Assembly (NCBI RefSeq): GCF_900103885.1
Contig: NZ_FNIM01000007.1
Location: 62,001 to 126,000, forward strand
Direction: 5' to 3'
DNA from: Actinomyces ruminicola
GTDB taxonomy: Bacteria; Actinomycetota; Actinomycetes; Actinomycetales; Actinomycetaceae
Length of the DNA: 64,000 nucleotides
The notes beneath the pieces were generated by a model. The model was given only the letters and a program-made list of their open reading frames with translations, was not told where the DNA came from and did no database searches. Each line of letters starts with the position of its first letter. Positions within the stretch are counted from its first letter, which is position 1. This document shows positions 33,943 to 42,823 of this stretch, in pieces. The position numbers and the translations under genes are program-made.

Positions 33943-35082
33943 TCACCGCCGCTCGCGGAACACCGCCCGCCGCTGGGCCAGGTAGCTGACCAGGTACAGC
34001 GCCCCGTCACCGAGCGGCTTGGCCAACCACAGCGGCACCCCAATCCCCGTGAGTACCCGCAGCAGCACATATCCGGCTGCCAGCAGCGCCAGCGCCAGCG
34101 CCACATACCGCACCGCCGTCCGCCAGACGGTGCCGGGCGCCGCCCGGAAGACCCGCCGGTTCATGAAGAAGTTGGCCGTCCCGCTGACCAGCCGCGCCCC
34201 CACCACGCTGGTCAGCAGGTTCCCGGTCAGCAGATGCAGCGCCATCACGCCGATCCAGTCGATGACGAAGGCCGACAGACTCGCCCCGATGAAGCCCAGC
34301 AGTGGCGCGTAGATGCGCGCCGAGTCCCGCAGCGGCCGGAAGTGGCTGGAGGCGTTGCCCGGCTCGTACACCGTGGCGATCTCCACCTCCTCCACCGCCA
34401 ATCCGAGATCGTGGGCGTGCAGCAGCACGCTGAGCTCCCACTCGTAGCGCTCCCCGGGCACGTCCGCCAGCCAGGCGGTCTGCCCGGCCGGATAGCCGCG
34501 CAGCCCAGTTTGGGTGTCGCCCAGGCGCCAGCCGGTGGCCAGGCGGAACAGCAGCGCCGTAGCCCCATTACCGACTCGGCTGCGCAGCGGCACCGGCCCG
34601 GTGAAGCGCCGCACGCCCAACGCCATGTGCCCGGTGGCGTGTACGCGCCGCGCCACCGCCGCGATGTCGGCGGGCCGGTGCTGCCCGTCCGCGTCCGCGC
34701 ACACCACATCCGCCCGTGGCCACAACTCCGTCGCTCGTGACAGCCCGGTGCGCAGCGCCGCCCCCTTGCCGCGGTTGCGCCCGTGGCCGACCACATCCGC
34801 CCCGCGCGCGCTCGCGGCCCGGAACACCTGCGCATACTCCGGCCCGGAGCCGTCGTCGACGACGAGCACCCGGCATCCGGGCAGCTCCCGCACCAGGTCG
34901 GTGACCAGCCCAGGCAGCCGCCCGTCGGGCCGATAGGCAGGAATCAGCACAACCAGCCCCACCCGAGAGGGCACCCGCCGGGCCGCCGCCGGCCGGACCC
35001 CGGAGGCCGCCCTCAGCCCGCCGCCGGGGCGCAGGCGCCGGGTGGGGAGAGAGCCGGTGTCGGCACGCGTCGGGGCACCCAT
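33943..35082 (-). CDS. GT2 glycosyltransferase fused to GtrA-like membrane domain
   Basis: A 379-aa protein. The GT-A domain starts near residue 45: LVVLIPAYRPDGRLPGLVTD, VLVVDDGSG, GKGAALRTGLSRA, and the D-x-D region CADADGQHRPADI. The C-terminal 120 residues hold four membrane helices (FIGASLSAFVIDWIGVMALH, then SGTANFFMNRRVFR), the GtrA/DPMS-like part. Such proteins make or flip polyprenyl-linked sugars for cell-surface glycans. ATG 35082 lies 1 nt after the stop of the upstream gene, so the two form an operon. Confidence 0.85.
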   Translation of the reverse strand: MGAPTRADTGSLPTRRLRPGGGLRAASGVRPAAARRVPSRVGLVVLIPAYRPDGRLPGLVTDLVRELPGCRVLVVDDGSGPEYAQVFRAASARGADVVGHGRNRGKGAALRTGLSRATELWPRADVVCADADGQHRPADIAAVARRVHATGHMALGVRRFTGPVPLRSRVGNGATALLFRLATGWRLGDTQTGLRGYPAGQTAWLADVPGERYEWELSVLLHAHDLGLAVEEVEIATVYEPGNASSHFRPLRDSARIYAPLLGFIGASLSAFVIDWIGVMALHLLTGNLLTSVVGARLVSGTANFFMNRRVFRAAPGTVWRTAVRYVALALALLAAGYVLLRVLTGIGVPLWLAKPLGDGALYLVSYLAQRRAVFRERR

Positions 35083-35083
35083 C

Positions 35084-36187
35084 TCAGGCCCCCTGCGCGA
35101 TGTAGAGGATGTCGGAGGTCTCCCGCTCCCCGCCGTTTGACGGCTGGTTGACCACCGAACCGTTGAACCACAGGGTGGAGGAACCACCGCCGTCGAGGTT
35201 GTAGGCGCAGTCGCAGCCCAGGTCCGCCATGATCTGTGCCAGCTCGGTCATGGTCGCTCCGCGCGAGTATCCCTTATCGCGCCCGTCGACGACGACGAAC
35301 ACGTAGTGCCCGTCCGCGATGGCGCCGACGGCGGTGCGTGGCTGGGTGCCCTGGATCGAGTGGTTGCCGAAGTTGGTGTCCACCTCCACGGCGTCGATGC
35401 CGTCCAGCACGGCGCCGCCGCGCACCAGCGCCGGCCCGAAGGAGAGGGTGTTCCACACGCCGGCGTCCAGAAGCGTCTGGGCGCTGGTGCTGGTCTCGTC
35501 GTATACCTCGACGCGGCCGTCGGTGTAGAAGGCGATGCCGTCGCGCACGCCGTCGTCGCGGTAGACGACGCCGTTGCGGATGAGGATGCCGTCGGTGCGG
35601 AAGCCGTAGTAGTCGCCGTTCACGGCGAGGATCGCGCCGTGCTCGGTGGCCATATCGCTGGGCAGGGCGGTGATGTTGGTGCCGTAGGCGTTGTCGGCGA
35701 AGGCACTGCGCACGGCGGTGGCGTCGGACACCCGGACGTCGGCGATGTAGTAGGTGATGGTGTCGTTCCCGGAGCCGGTGGAGACCTGCTCGACCTTGAT
35801 GGAGGTCAGCGAGGACGTGTAGCTGTTGTCCGTGACGGTGACACCGGTGGCCTTCGCGGTCGCAGTGGCCGCGGCCGTGGCGGAGACCGAGGAGTTCATG
35901 GCCTCGTAGGCGGCCACGTCGTCGACCTCCACGTGGTCGATGACGAACCGGTTCAGCGCCCAAGCGGCGGTGCCGAGCAGGCCGGCGCCCACCAGGGCGC
36001 CGCCGCCCAGCAGGGCGCGTCTGCGCGAGTGGCGGCGCGGCGCCTGGCCCGCGGAGCCGGGCGGCGTGCGGGGCTGCGGGTTCTGGGATGCGGCCACCCG
36101 GTCCGACGACGCCGTGTCGAGGCGGCCGCCGACGGGCTCGGTCTGGGCGTCGGCGCTGCCGGATTCAGGAGTCGAAGTGTTGGACAT
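35084..36187 (-). CDS. Exported phosphodiester glycosidase (NAGPA)-like protein
   Basis: A 367-aa protein. A polar 50-residue head is followed by RRHSRRRALLGGGALVGAGL, a twin-arginine-like or uncleaved signal anchor. The NAGPA (DUF2233) domain shows AVNGDYYGFRTDGILIRNG, FGPALVRGG, QPRTAVGAIADGHYVFVVVD and the hallmark YNLDGGGSSTLWFNG near the C-terminus. Relatives hydrolyse GlcNAc-1-phosphodiester bonds; in bacteria they act outside the membrane on cell-wall glycopolymers or polysaccharides. Coupling to the GT2-GtrA gene supports a surface-glycan role. Confidence 0.85.
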   Translation of the reverse strand: MSNTSTPESGSADAQTEPVGGRLDTASSDRVAASQNPQPRTPPGSAGQAPRRHSRRRALLGGGALVGAGLLGTAAWALNRFVIDHVEVDDVAAYEAMNSSVSATAAATATAKATGVTVTDNSYTSSLTSIKVEQVSTGSGNDTITYYIADVRVSDATAVRSAFADNAYGTNITALPSDMATEHGAILAVNGDYYGFRTDGILIRNGVVYRDDGVRDGIAFYTDGRVEVYDETSTSAQTLLDAGVWNTLSFGPALVRGGAVLDGIDAVEVDTNFGNHSIQGTQPRTAVGAIADGHYVFVVVDGRDKGYSRGATMTELAQIMADLGCDCAYNLDGGGSSTLWFNGSVVNQPSNGGERETSDILYIAQGA

Positions 36188-36388
36188 GCCCCTAACCCTC
36201 GCGGGCGGCCGTGTGCGTCGGCCGGGGCCCGAGTATGGGCCGCCTGTGAATATGAAGCAGGCCGCGGAGCGCAGGCGGCTGCCACATCGGCCGATAACCT
36301 GGGCGAGTCATGAGAATGTTCCTGGTAAAGGCCGTTAATTCGCCGTGGTCCCGCCACTCCTCGCCAGCCGGTTTCATAGTCTCTTCTC

Positions 36389-37879
36389 ATGACCGCTTTC
36401 CCCTCGACCGACCCCTCCCCTGAGCTGCGAGGCGAGGGCGCCGCCCCGCAGGCCGTCGGCGCGGGCACTCACGACGGCATGGCGGCAGACGCTCACGCCG
36501 TCGGCTCCGCCGATTCACGCGACGCGGGCGTGCGCACATCCTTCGCCCCGTCCCTGCTGATCTCCCTGGCGGCGCTGGCGGCCATCGCCCCGCTCGCCAC
36601 GGACGCCTACCTGCCGGCCTTCAACCACATGGCCGCCGATCTGGGGGTCTCGGCGTCGACCACCCAGCTGACCCTGACCGCCTTCCTGGTCGGCGTGGCA
36701 CTGGGCCAGCTGAGCATCGGCGTGCTGTCAGACCGCTTCGGCCGTCGTCCCCTGCTGCTGTGGGGCAGCGTGCTGGCCTTCGTCGCCGGGGTAGGCACGG
36801 CGGTGGCCCCCAGTGCCGCCGTGCTGCTGGCCGCCCGCTTCCTTCAGGGTCTCGGCGGGGCCGCTGGCATGGTGCTGGGACGTGCCGTCATCTCCGACCG
36901 CTCCCGCGGTATCACGGCGGCACGGGCCCTGAGCCTGGTGATGGCGATCCAGGGTATCGCGCCGGTGGTCGCCCCGATCCTCGGCGGGGCGCTGGTCGGG
37001 CCGGTTGGCTGGCGCGGCATCCTCGCCGTTGTCGCCGCCTTCCAGGGGCTGCTGGTGCTGCTGGTGGCCGCGTGGGTGCCCGAGACCCTGCCCGCGCAGC
37101 GGCGTCATGAGGGCGGGCTCGGCGTGCTCATTGAGGGCACGCGGGCGCTGGGCAAGGATCGCGTCTTCGTCCGGCTGACCATCATCAACGCGCTCGTCTA
37201 CGCCCTGCTCACCTCCTACCTGTCCGCCGCCCCGTTCATGATGCAGGGCGTGCTCGGCATGAGCACGGCCGCCTACACCTCCGTCTTCGCCGTCTGCGGC
37301 CTGATGGTGACGGTGACCGTGGCGGTCTGCGGTGCCGCGGCCAAGCGGATCTCGCCCGAGCGGCAGATCCGCATGGGGCTCATCGCCGTCCTGGTCGTCG
37401 ACGTCGTCTTTGCCGCGGTCTGCCTGCTGCGCCTGTCCGCGCCCGTGTCCTCGACACCGCTCATGATCGTCACCATCGCCCTGTTCATCGGGCATGTCAT
37501 GACCCTGGGCATCTGTATGGGCAACCTGCCGGCCGTCGCCCTGGGACGCACGGGCCGCTGGGCCGGCACCGGCTCCGCGCTGCTGGGCTTCGTCCAGTTC
37601 ATCTTCGGCGGTACCGCCAGCCCGCTGGTGGGGCTCACCGGCCATGCCTCCGGTGTCGCCTTCGGCGTCACGATCTTGGTACTCGCACTCGCGGCGAACG
37701 TACTGGCCGTCTTCGGCGTACGCAGCCGCGGCGAGAAGGAGCGGCAGCGGGCCGCCGCGGAGGCCAGGCGGGCCGCCCGGCTCGGCCGCGACCAGCTCGC
37801 CGCACAGGCCGCCCCGGCCTACGACGTCGCAGACGCCGCGGTTGACGTCGACTCGGACACTGGGGTCCCTGGAGCCTGA
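36389..37879 (+). CDS. MFS transporter, Bcr/CflA drug-resistance family
   Basis: A 496-aa protein. After a 45-residue polar N-terminus it has 12 membrane segments. The first contains LLISLAALAAIAPLATDAYL, and the loop 2-3 motif GVLSDRFGRRPLLLWGS is the MFS signature. ATDAYLPAF is typical of Bcr/CflA exporters. It probably pumps drugs or metabolites out in exchange for protons. A CATAGT hexamer 8 nt before the ATG suggests a leaderless transcript. The C-terminal tail is cytoplasmic and Ala-rich. Confidence 0.88.
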   Translation: MTAFPSTDPSPELRGEGAAPQAVGAGTHDGMAADAHAVGSADSRDAGVRTSFAPSLLISLAALAAIAPLATDAYLPAFNHMAADLGVSASTTQLTLTAFLVGVALGQLSIGVLSDRFGRRPLLLWGSVLAFVAGVGTAVAPSAAVLLAARFLQGLGGAAGMVLGRAVISDRSRGITAARALSLVMAIQGIAPVVAPILGGALVGPVGWRGILAVVAAFQGLLVLLVAAWVPETLPAQRRHEGGLGVLIEGTRALGKDRVFVRLTIINALVYALLTSYLSAAPFMMQGVLGMSTAAYTSVFAVCGLMVTVTVAVCGAAAKRISPERQIRMGLIAVLVVDVVFAAVCLLRLSAPVSSTPLMIVTIALFIGHVMTLGICMGNLPAVALGRTGRWAGTGSALLGFVQFIFGGTASPLVGLTGHASGVAFGVTILVLALAANVLAVFGVRSRGEKERQRAAAEARRAARLGRDQLAAQAAPAYDVADAAVDVDSDTGVPGA

Positions 37880-37923
37880 CGGCTCGACGATGTGCCCGTG
37901 GGCTCGGCGGGGTGAGGCGCACC

Positions 37924-37980
37924 CTACTACGCCGGTTCGCCGTGTACTACGCCGGTTCGCCCTCTACTACGCCGGTCAGC
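37924..37980 (+). repeat. Three tandem CTACTACGCCGGTTCGCC repeats, 20-bp period
   Basis: Copies start at 37924, 37944 and 37964; the third is diverged at its end. They lie in the 364-bp gap between the MFS gene and glnR. No gene is seen in that gap. Confidence 0.6.
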
Positions 37981-38137
37981 GGTTGGTTGTACGGCTGTAG
38001 GTGGCGTAATAGACCGCTAACGGGCGTACCCAACGACCGAGTGGCGTACTAGAGGAGCGGGACGACGCCGTCGGTGCCCTACCAGCGCAGCAGATGCGGC
38101 CACGTGCTGGCTGACGTGCACCTGGAATGAGCGAGTT

Positions 38138-38163
38138 CCCACCCTCGCGCCGCCGAGGGTGGG
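38138..38163. terminator. Hairpin between convergent MFS and glnR genes
   Basis: CCCACCCTCG and CGAGGGTGGG form a perfect 10-bp stem with a 6-nt loop. The position between two convergent genes suggests a shared terminator; a T-run is lacking on both sides. Confidence 0.5.
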
Positions 38164-38243
38164 CGATGGCTTCACGGCTGACGTGTCCACAGTGAGTCCC
38201 CGCCCTTGCGTTGTCGCCGGCCCGGCCAGCAGCGTCGTCGGCC

Positions 38244-38915
38244 CTATTCCTCCTCGGAGGCGTCCAGGCGGTAGCCGACGTTGCGGACCGTGCCGATCAG
38301 GTGGTCGTACTCGGTGCCGAGCTTGGCGCGCAGGCGGCGCACATGGACGTCCACGGTACGCGAGCCGCCGATGTAGTCCTCACCCCACACCTCGTCCAGC
38401 AGCGCCTGCCGGGTCAGCACCCGCCCCTGGTTGAGCGCCAGCGCCTTGAGCAGCTCGAACTCCTTGAAGGTCAGGTCCAGCAGCGTGCCGCGGATGCGAG
38501 CGGTGTAGGCGGTGGTGTCGATGACCAGGTCGCCCGCCTCGATCCGGTCCTCGGCAATCGGCTCCGGGGCGGTGGTGTGCACGCGCACCAGTCGCAGTCG
38601 GGCGCCGAGCTCGGCGGGCGTGGCCTGGGACATGACGAAGTCGGCGGCGCCCCAGTCGGGCTGAACCACGGCGGCGCCACCCTCCTGAAGCACCAGGATC
38701 AGCGGTGGACAGTCCATCGGCCCTGACAGCAGTTGGCACAGCGCACGGGCGCGCATCAGGTCCCCGCGCGCGTCGACCATGACCACATCGGCCTCGCCCA
38801 CCGCGGCGTATGAGGCCGGAACCGGCTCCAGGCACTCGACCCGGCAGTCGAGGAATGACACGGCGGGGACGACGGCGGTGGCGTCCTTCTCTCGGGTGAA
38901 CATGATGACGCGCAC
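38244..38915 (-). CDS. glnR: GlnR-type orphan winged-helix regulator of nitrogen metabolism
   Basis: A 223-aa OmpR-like protein. The receiver-like domain (VMVDARGDLMRARALCQLLS, then ILVLQEGGAAVVQPDWGAAD) closely follows the actinobacterial GlnR pattern, which is not switched by a classical kinase. The DNA-binding part has LDLTFKEFELLKALALNQGR, VWGEDYIGGSRTVDVHVRRL and LIGTVRNVGYRLD, nearly identical to GlnR of Streptomyces as I remember it. No histidine kinase gene is adjacent, which also fits. It should control ammonium assimilation genes elsewhere in the genome. Confidence 0.85.
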   Translation of the reverse strand: MRVIMFTREKDATAVVPAVSFLDCRVECLEPVPASYAAVGEADVVMVDARGDLMRARALCQLLSGPMDCPPLILVLQEGGAAVVQPDWGAADFVMSQATPAELGARLRLVRVHTTAPEPIAEDRIEAGDLVIDTTAYTARIRGTLLDLTFKEFELLKALALNQGRVLTRQALLDEVWGEDYIGGSRTVDVHVRRLRAKLGTEYDHLIGTVRNVGYRLDASEEE

Positions 38916-39034
38916 GGCTGCCGCCTCCTTCCGGTCCGGCTGGGGCCCGCACGTCAGTGAACCACATTTGGATTTGCGAGCGGATTACACGCCCCGACTA
39001 CGTGCGCCGGTCACAGGTGTGGGACGATGCGACC

Positions 39035-39907
39035 GTGAGTATCCAGGATGTGCCCGGCATGGCGGACCCCGGCAGCTTCGGGACGCGTCGCGGCGGCAAC
39101 CGTCCCATCGAGGTGGGGCTGGTTGACCCGGCCTGGACGCGGTTGGCCGTGGCCGGCGTCGTGCCCGTGCTCCTGGCCGTCTCCGCGGCCCTGCCAGCAT
39201 GGATGCGGCTGATCGTCGTCGTCCTGCTGGTGCCGCTGACCGCGCAGGGGTGGCCGGCGCTCGTACGCACCCGGCACGACCAGGGCGCCACCGCCGTCAT
39301 CACCCTGACCGGCTTGGCCGCCGCGGTGCTGGTGGCCGTCACCAACGACTTCGGCATGGCCGGCGTGGTCATGGCCTTCAGCGTTCTGGCCGCCTTCATT
39401 GCGCAGATGGCCCGCAGCGACGGGCGCAAGCACCTGGTGGAGGACTTGTCCGCCACCGTTACCGGCAACCTGGTCATGATCTCCGGGGCCGGCTGGTGCG
39501 CCCTGCGCACCGGGATCGCCGATCCCGCCGTGATCGTGCCGTGCACGCTCGCCCTGTTCACCGGCGCCCTGCTGACCACCTTGAACGTGCGTGCCACCGT
39601 GCTGGAGGTGCTCACCTCCACCGTTCCGGCCCTGGTGGCCGGTGCCGCCGGTGGAGCACTGGCCAGGGTGGGGTTCTTCGGGGCCAGCCATGTGGGCGTG
39701 GAGCCGGCGCTGCAGTCGGCCGCCGCCTGCCTGGTGACTGGATTCGTCGCCGGTGTGCTCATGGCGGTGGCCAATCGGGTGCTGTGGACCCACCGGTGGG
39801 TTCCCGGCGGGCGGGCCGCCGTGGCCAGCGCGATCGTGCCGATTCTGTCCCTGGGCGCCCCCGTGTACGCCATCGCCCGGGTCATGGGCAGTTTCGTCGC
39901 GGGCTGA
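39035..39907 (+). CDS. Polytopic membrane protein of unknown function
   Basis: About 290 aa with eight or so membrane helices (for example LAVAGVVPVLLAVSAALPAW, MAGVVMAFSVLAAFIAQMA, then ASAIVPILSLGAPVYAIARV). The motif FIAQMARSDGRKHLVEDLSA lies in the middle. It reads as an actinobacterial conserved membrane protein, and no transporter signature is clear. GTG 39035 is the likely start; the frame is open further upstream to 38957. It is divergent from glnR, so the two may share a control region. Confidence 0.65.
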   Translation: MSIQDVPGMADPGSFGTRRGGNRPIEVGLVDPAWTRLAVAGVVPVLLAVSAALPAWMRLIVVVLLVPLTAQGWPALVRTRHDQGATAVITLTGLAAAVLVAVTNDFGMAGVVMAFSVLAAFIAQMARSDGRKHLVEDLSATVTGNLVMISGAGWCALRTGIADPAVIVPCTLALFTGALLTTLNVRATVLEVLTSTVPALVAGAAGGALARVGFFGASHVGVEPALQSAAACLVTGFVAGVLMAVANRVLWTHRWVPGGRAAVASAIVPILSLGAPVYAIARVMGSFVAG

Positions 39908-39953
39908 CGCCGGCTCCGTGGCGCCCGCCGGGCCCCGGCCGTACCCTGCACCC

Positions 39954-40685
39954 ATGGCGTTCGCGATTCCCGACGATCTCGCCCCCGAGGTCTACCCGCT
40001 GGCCTGGCTGGTGGGCACCTGGCGCGGCTACGGCATCCTCACCTACGGGGAGACGGTCCCCGAGCAGGCCGTCTACCAGGAGATGGTCTTCGACCACGAC
40101 GGCGGCCCCTACCTGCGGCAGACCACCACCATCTGGACCGTGGACGCCACCCGCAGCCAGGACCTCGACTTCGAGATGCCCGGGCTGGAGGGTGCCTCCC
40201 GCCTGACCCCCGCTCAGATCTGGTCCACCGAGACCACCTTCTGGCGCCCCGTAGGCCAGGAGAAGCCCGCCAACGACGGTGGAGGGGACGACGGCGCCGC
40301 GGGCCCGGCCTCGAAGACGCCCATCACCTCCCTGGAGCTGGTGTCCACGGACCCCGCCGGGCACGTCGGCGTCTGGGAGGGATGGATTCAGGGGCCGCGC
40401 GCCCAGGTCGGCACCCAGGCCGTGGGACGTACCCGCACGGCCGCCGACGTCACCGAGATGACCCGCATGTTCGGGCTTGTGGGCGGGGAGCTCATGTGGA
40501 CCCAGGACATGGCCGCCTTCGGCCAGGAGGAGCCGCAGTCCTACGCCTCCGGGCGCTTGGGCCGCGTGGAGGCCGAGGACGACGCCGACCCCGGGGCGGC
40601 CCTGCGCGAGGCCATCGCCGCCGATGAGGCCGCCCGCAAGGCAGCAGCCGGCACGGCGGCCCCCTCAACGGACGCCACCGCCTGA
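39954..40685 (+). CDS. Nitrobindin/FABP-like heme-binding beta-barrel protein
   Basis: A 243-aa protein. WLVGTWRGYGILTYG is the G-x-W-x-G-x-G motif of the nitrobindin (DUF1794) family, with EMVFDHDGGPYLRQTTTIW and a barrel that closes in MTRMFGLVGGELMWTQDMAA. Nitrobindins bind heme b and can react with NO or peroxynitrite. A 25-residue low-complexity insertion after residue 100 and an Ala-rich tail are specific to this copy. Its stop shares a base with the ygfZ start (TGATG). Confidence 0.82.
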   Translation: MAFAIPDDLAPEVYPLAWLVGTWRGYGILTYGETVPEQAVYQEMVFDHDGGPYLRQTTTIWTVDATRSQDLDFEMPGLEGASRLTPAQIWSTETTFWRPVGQEKPANDGGGDDGAAGPASKTPITSLELVSTDPAGHVGVWEGWIQGPRAQVGTQAVGRTRTAADVTEMTRMFGLVGGELMWTQDMAAFGQEEPQSYASGRLGRVEAEDDADPGAALREAIAADEAARKAAAGTAAPSTDATA

Positions 40686-41953
40686 TGCGTCCCAGCCCCC
40701 TGCTCGCCCGCGCCGACGCCGTCGCCAACCCCGCCGGCGACCTGGACGCAGCCGTTCCGGCCCGCTACGACGACCCCCTGCGCGAGCAGAACGCGCTGAC
40801 CGGCGGCCGTGCCGCCTGCGCGCTCGCCCGCGACGTCGTGGCCGTGACCGGCCCCGACCGGCTCAGCTGGCTGACTACCCTCTCCAGTCAGCAGCTGACC
40901 TCCCTTACTCCCGGCGACGGCGGCGTGGAGGCGCTGCTGCTGGACGCTCAGGGGCGCATCACCCACGCCCTGGCCTGCGTCGACGACGGCGAGGTCCTGC
41001 TGCTGGTCACGGAGGCCGGTCGTGGGGCGGCGCTGGCCGAGTTCCTGGAGTCGATGCGCTTCATGCTGCGCGTAGAGGTGGCCGTGCGCGAGGACGTGGC
41101 CGTGCTGGCCGCGCTGGGCGAGGGCTGTGCGGCTCTGGAGGAGGCCGCCCGGGCAGCGGGCGCCCACGTGGCCACCTGGCGCGACCCCTGGCCGGGCGTG
41201 GTCGAGGGCGGCACCAGCTACGACGTCGGGCTGGGGCGGGAGCACCCGGGCGCGGGCTACCGGGCCGCATGGGTGCTGGTGGACGCCGAGGCCGTGGGGG
41301 AGGTAGCGCAGGCGTTCCTGTCTGGCAGCGACAAGGCGGACCGCGCCGCGTCCGGTGCCGGCGGCGTCGTGGCGGGCGTATCCGGGCGGAGCCCGGCGGG
41401 AACGCTCGCCTGGGAGGCCCTGCGCGTGGAGGCCGGGCGGCCGCGGTGGGGGCGCGAGGTGGATGCGCGCACGATCCCGCACGAGCTGGACTGGCTGCGC
41501 ACCGCCGTGCACCTGCACAAGGGCTGCTACCCGGGTCAGGAGACCATTGCGCGCACCCTCAACCTGGGGCGTCCGCCGCGCCGCCTGACGATTCTGCAAC
41601 TGGACGGCTTCACCGGGCAGCTGCCGACGCCGGGTGCGGTTGTGCGCCTGGGGGAGCGGGCTGTTGGCGCGGTGACCTCCGTGGCCCGGCACGTCGACTA
41701 CGGGCCGATGGCGCTGGCGCTGCTGCGCCGGGGCGTGCCCGTGGATGCCCCGCTGACCGTGGACGTCGCGGAGGCGGATGCCGCGGAGGGTGCGGCTGCG
41801 ACGACTGGGGCTGCGGGCGCGGAACCGATTGCGGTTTCCCGGGTGGACGCCGCTCAGGAGCCACTGGTGTCCCCCGAGGGCCGGGCGCAGGCCAGCCCCG
41901 CCGAGCGCCCCGGAGCCGGGCTGGGCCGCGTCTCCCTGTGCCGAGATCGGTAG
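40685..41953 (+). CDS. ygfZ: Folate-binding protein YgfZ
   Basis: A 422-aa protein. VVAVTGPDRLSWLTTLSSQQ is the GcvT-like N-terminal folate fold, and HKGCYPGQETIARTLNLG is the invariant YgfZ signature with its Cys. YgfZ acts with tetrahydrofolate in repair or assembly of Fe-S clusters. A 20-residue loop and a C-terminal tail of about 60 residues rich in Ala/Glu are additions. The final codons (CRDR and stop) are read from the 23-bp GAGATCGGTAG repeat, so the repeat supplies the stop codon and the native C-terminus may have been altered. Confidence 0.88.
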   Translation: MRPSPLLARADAVANPAGDLDAAVPARYDDPLREQNALTGGRAACALARDVVAVTGPDRLSWLTTLSSQQLTSLTPGDGGVEALLLDAQGRITHALACVDDGEVLLLVTEAGRGAALAEFLESMRFMLRVEVAVREDVAVLAALGEGCAALEEAARAAGAHVATWRDPWPGVVEGGTSYDVGLGREHPGAGYRAAWVLVDAEAVGEVAQAFLSGSDKADRAASGAGGVVAGVSGRSPAGTLAWEALRVEAGRPRWGREVDARTIPHELDWLRTAVHLHKGCYPGQETIARTLNLGRPPRRLTILQLDGFTGQLPTPGAVVRLGERAVGAVTSVARHVDYGPMALALLRRGVPVDAPLTVDVAEADAAEGAAATTGAAGAEPIAVSRVDAAQEPLVSPEGRAQASPAERPGAGLGRVSLCRDR

Positions 41954-42005
41954 CTATAACCGCCGAGATCGGTAGAAGTTACGTGCCGAGTTCGGTAGGT
42001 ATGGC
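41942..42005 (+). repeat. Three copies of the 23-bp GAGATCGGTAG repeat
   Basis: Units start at 41942 (diverged), 41964 (CGAGATCGGTAGAAGTT plus ACGTGC, identical to the first copy at 33754) and 41987 (CGAGTTCGGTAGG, partial). The first unit contains the stop codon of ygfZ. Confidence 0.7.
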
Positions 42006-42173
42006 TGCAGCTGGTGGGGCGCACCGCCGGGCTCAACAGGGGCAGGCCCCGGTGTGCTCTCAGACGGTCCAGACAGCGGCAGGCGATCCAAGATGTCATG
42101 GCTTGTGGCGTCGGGCGCAGTCGCGTGGTGGACGGGGCGGCCGGGTGCGCCTTCCCGGTGGGATGATGGGTGC

Positions 42174-42788
42174 GTGAGTGCGCGTGCTTGTTCTTGGGCT
42201 GTGCCGATCCTTATGGCGGGCGTCGGCGCTGTCTACGTGTCCCGCCGCCTGCGCCCGCGCGGCGATGACGCCGAGCCCCTGCCCGGTGACGAGATCCTGC
42301 CCGGTGCGGACGTCATCGAGACTCACGAGACGGTGCTGGAGGCGCCTGCGCCCACGGTCTGGCCCTGGCTGGCCCAGATGGGCTATGGGCGTGGCGGCTT
42401 CTACAGCTTCGATGTGCTTGAGCGGTTGGCCGGAGTGGGCATTTCCAATGCGGATGCGATCAACCCGGCGTGGCAGAACCTCGTCGAGGGCGATTCGGTG
42501 CGCCTGGCCGAGGAGGTCGCCCTGGTGGTTGCGCGTGCGGAGCCGGATCGGTGCCTGGTCCTGTCGTCCGAGGGCGGCTGTGCGCCTGCTGAGGCTGGTA
42601 TGGATTTCGACTTCACCTGGGCATTCGTCCTCACCCCGGAGGAGCCGGGCTCCTGCCGCCTGACGGTGCGCGAGCGGTACGCGCCCCACACGCCGGCCGC
42701 GCGCCGAATGGTGTGGGCCGCCCGCCCGGTGGCCCGGCTCATGACCCACGGCATGCTTCACGGTCTGCGGCGTCGCGTCCGGCGCTGA
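42174..42788 (+). CDS. SRPBCC-family protein with N-terminal membrane anchor
   Basis: About 204 aa from GTG 42174; the frame is open further upstream. One membrane helix (CSWAVPILMAGVGAVYVSRR) precedes a START/SRPBCC-like domain: HETVLEAPAPTVWPWLAQMG, YGRGGFYSFDVLERLAG and DFDFTWAFVLTPEEPGSCRL. The W-P-W-L-x-Q-M-G-x-x-R-x-G-x-Y pattern is common in actinobacterial SRPBCC proteins of unknown ligand. It ends close to the convergent ABC exporter operon. Confidence 0.72.
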   Translation: MSARACSWAVPILMAGVGAVYVSRRLRPRGDDAEPLPGDEILPGADVIETHETVLEAPAPTVWPWLAQMGYGRGGFYSFDVLERLAGVGISNADAINPAWQNLVEGDSVRLAEEVALVVARAEPDRCLVLSSEGGCAPAEAGMDFDFTWAFVLTPEEPGSCRLTVRERYAPHTPAARRMVWAARPVARLMTHGMLHGLRRRVRR

Positions 42789-42823
42789 GGACGAGGGCCG
42801 ACGACGACCACCGGTGTGCCGGG

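Noticed and set aside
40477-42177. A 566-codon plus-strand frame over the nitrobindin and ygfZ genes
   Set aside because: Arg/Gly/Ala-rich shadow without motifs; the other frame encodes nitrobindin and YgfZ with family signatures.
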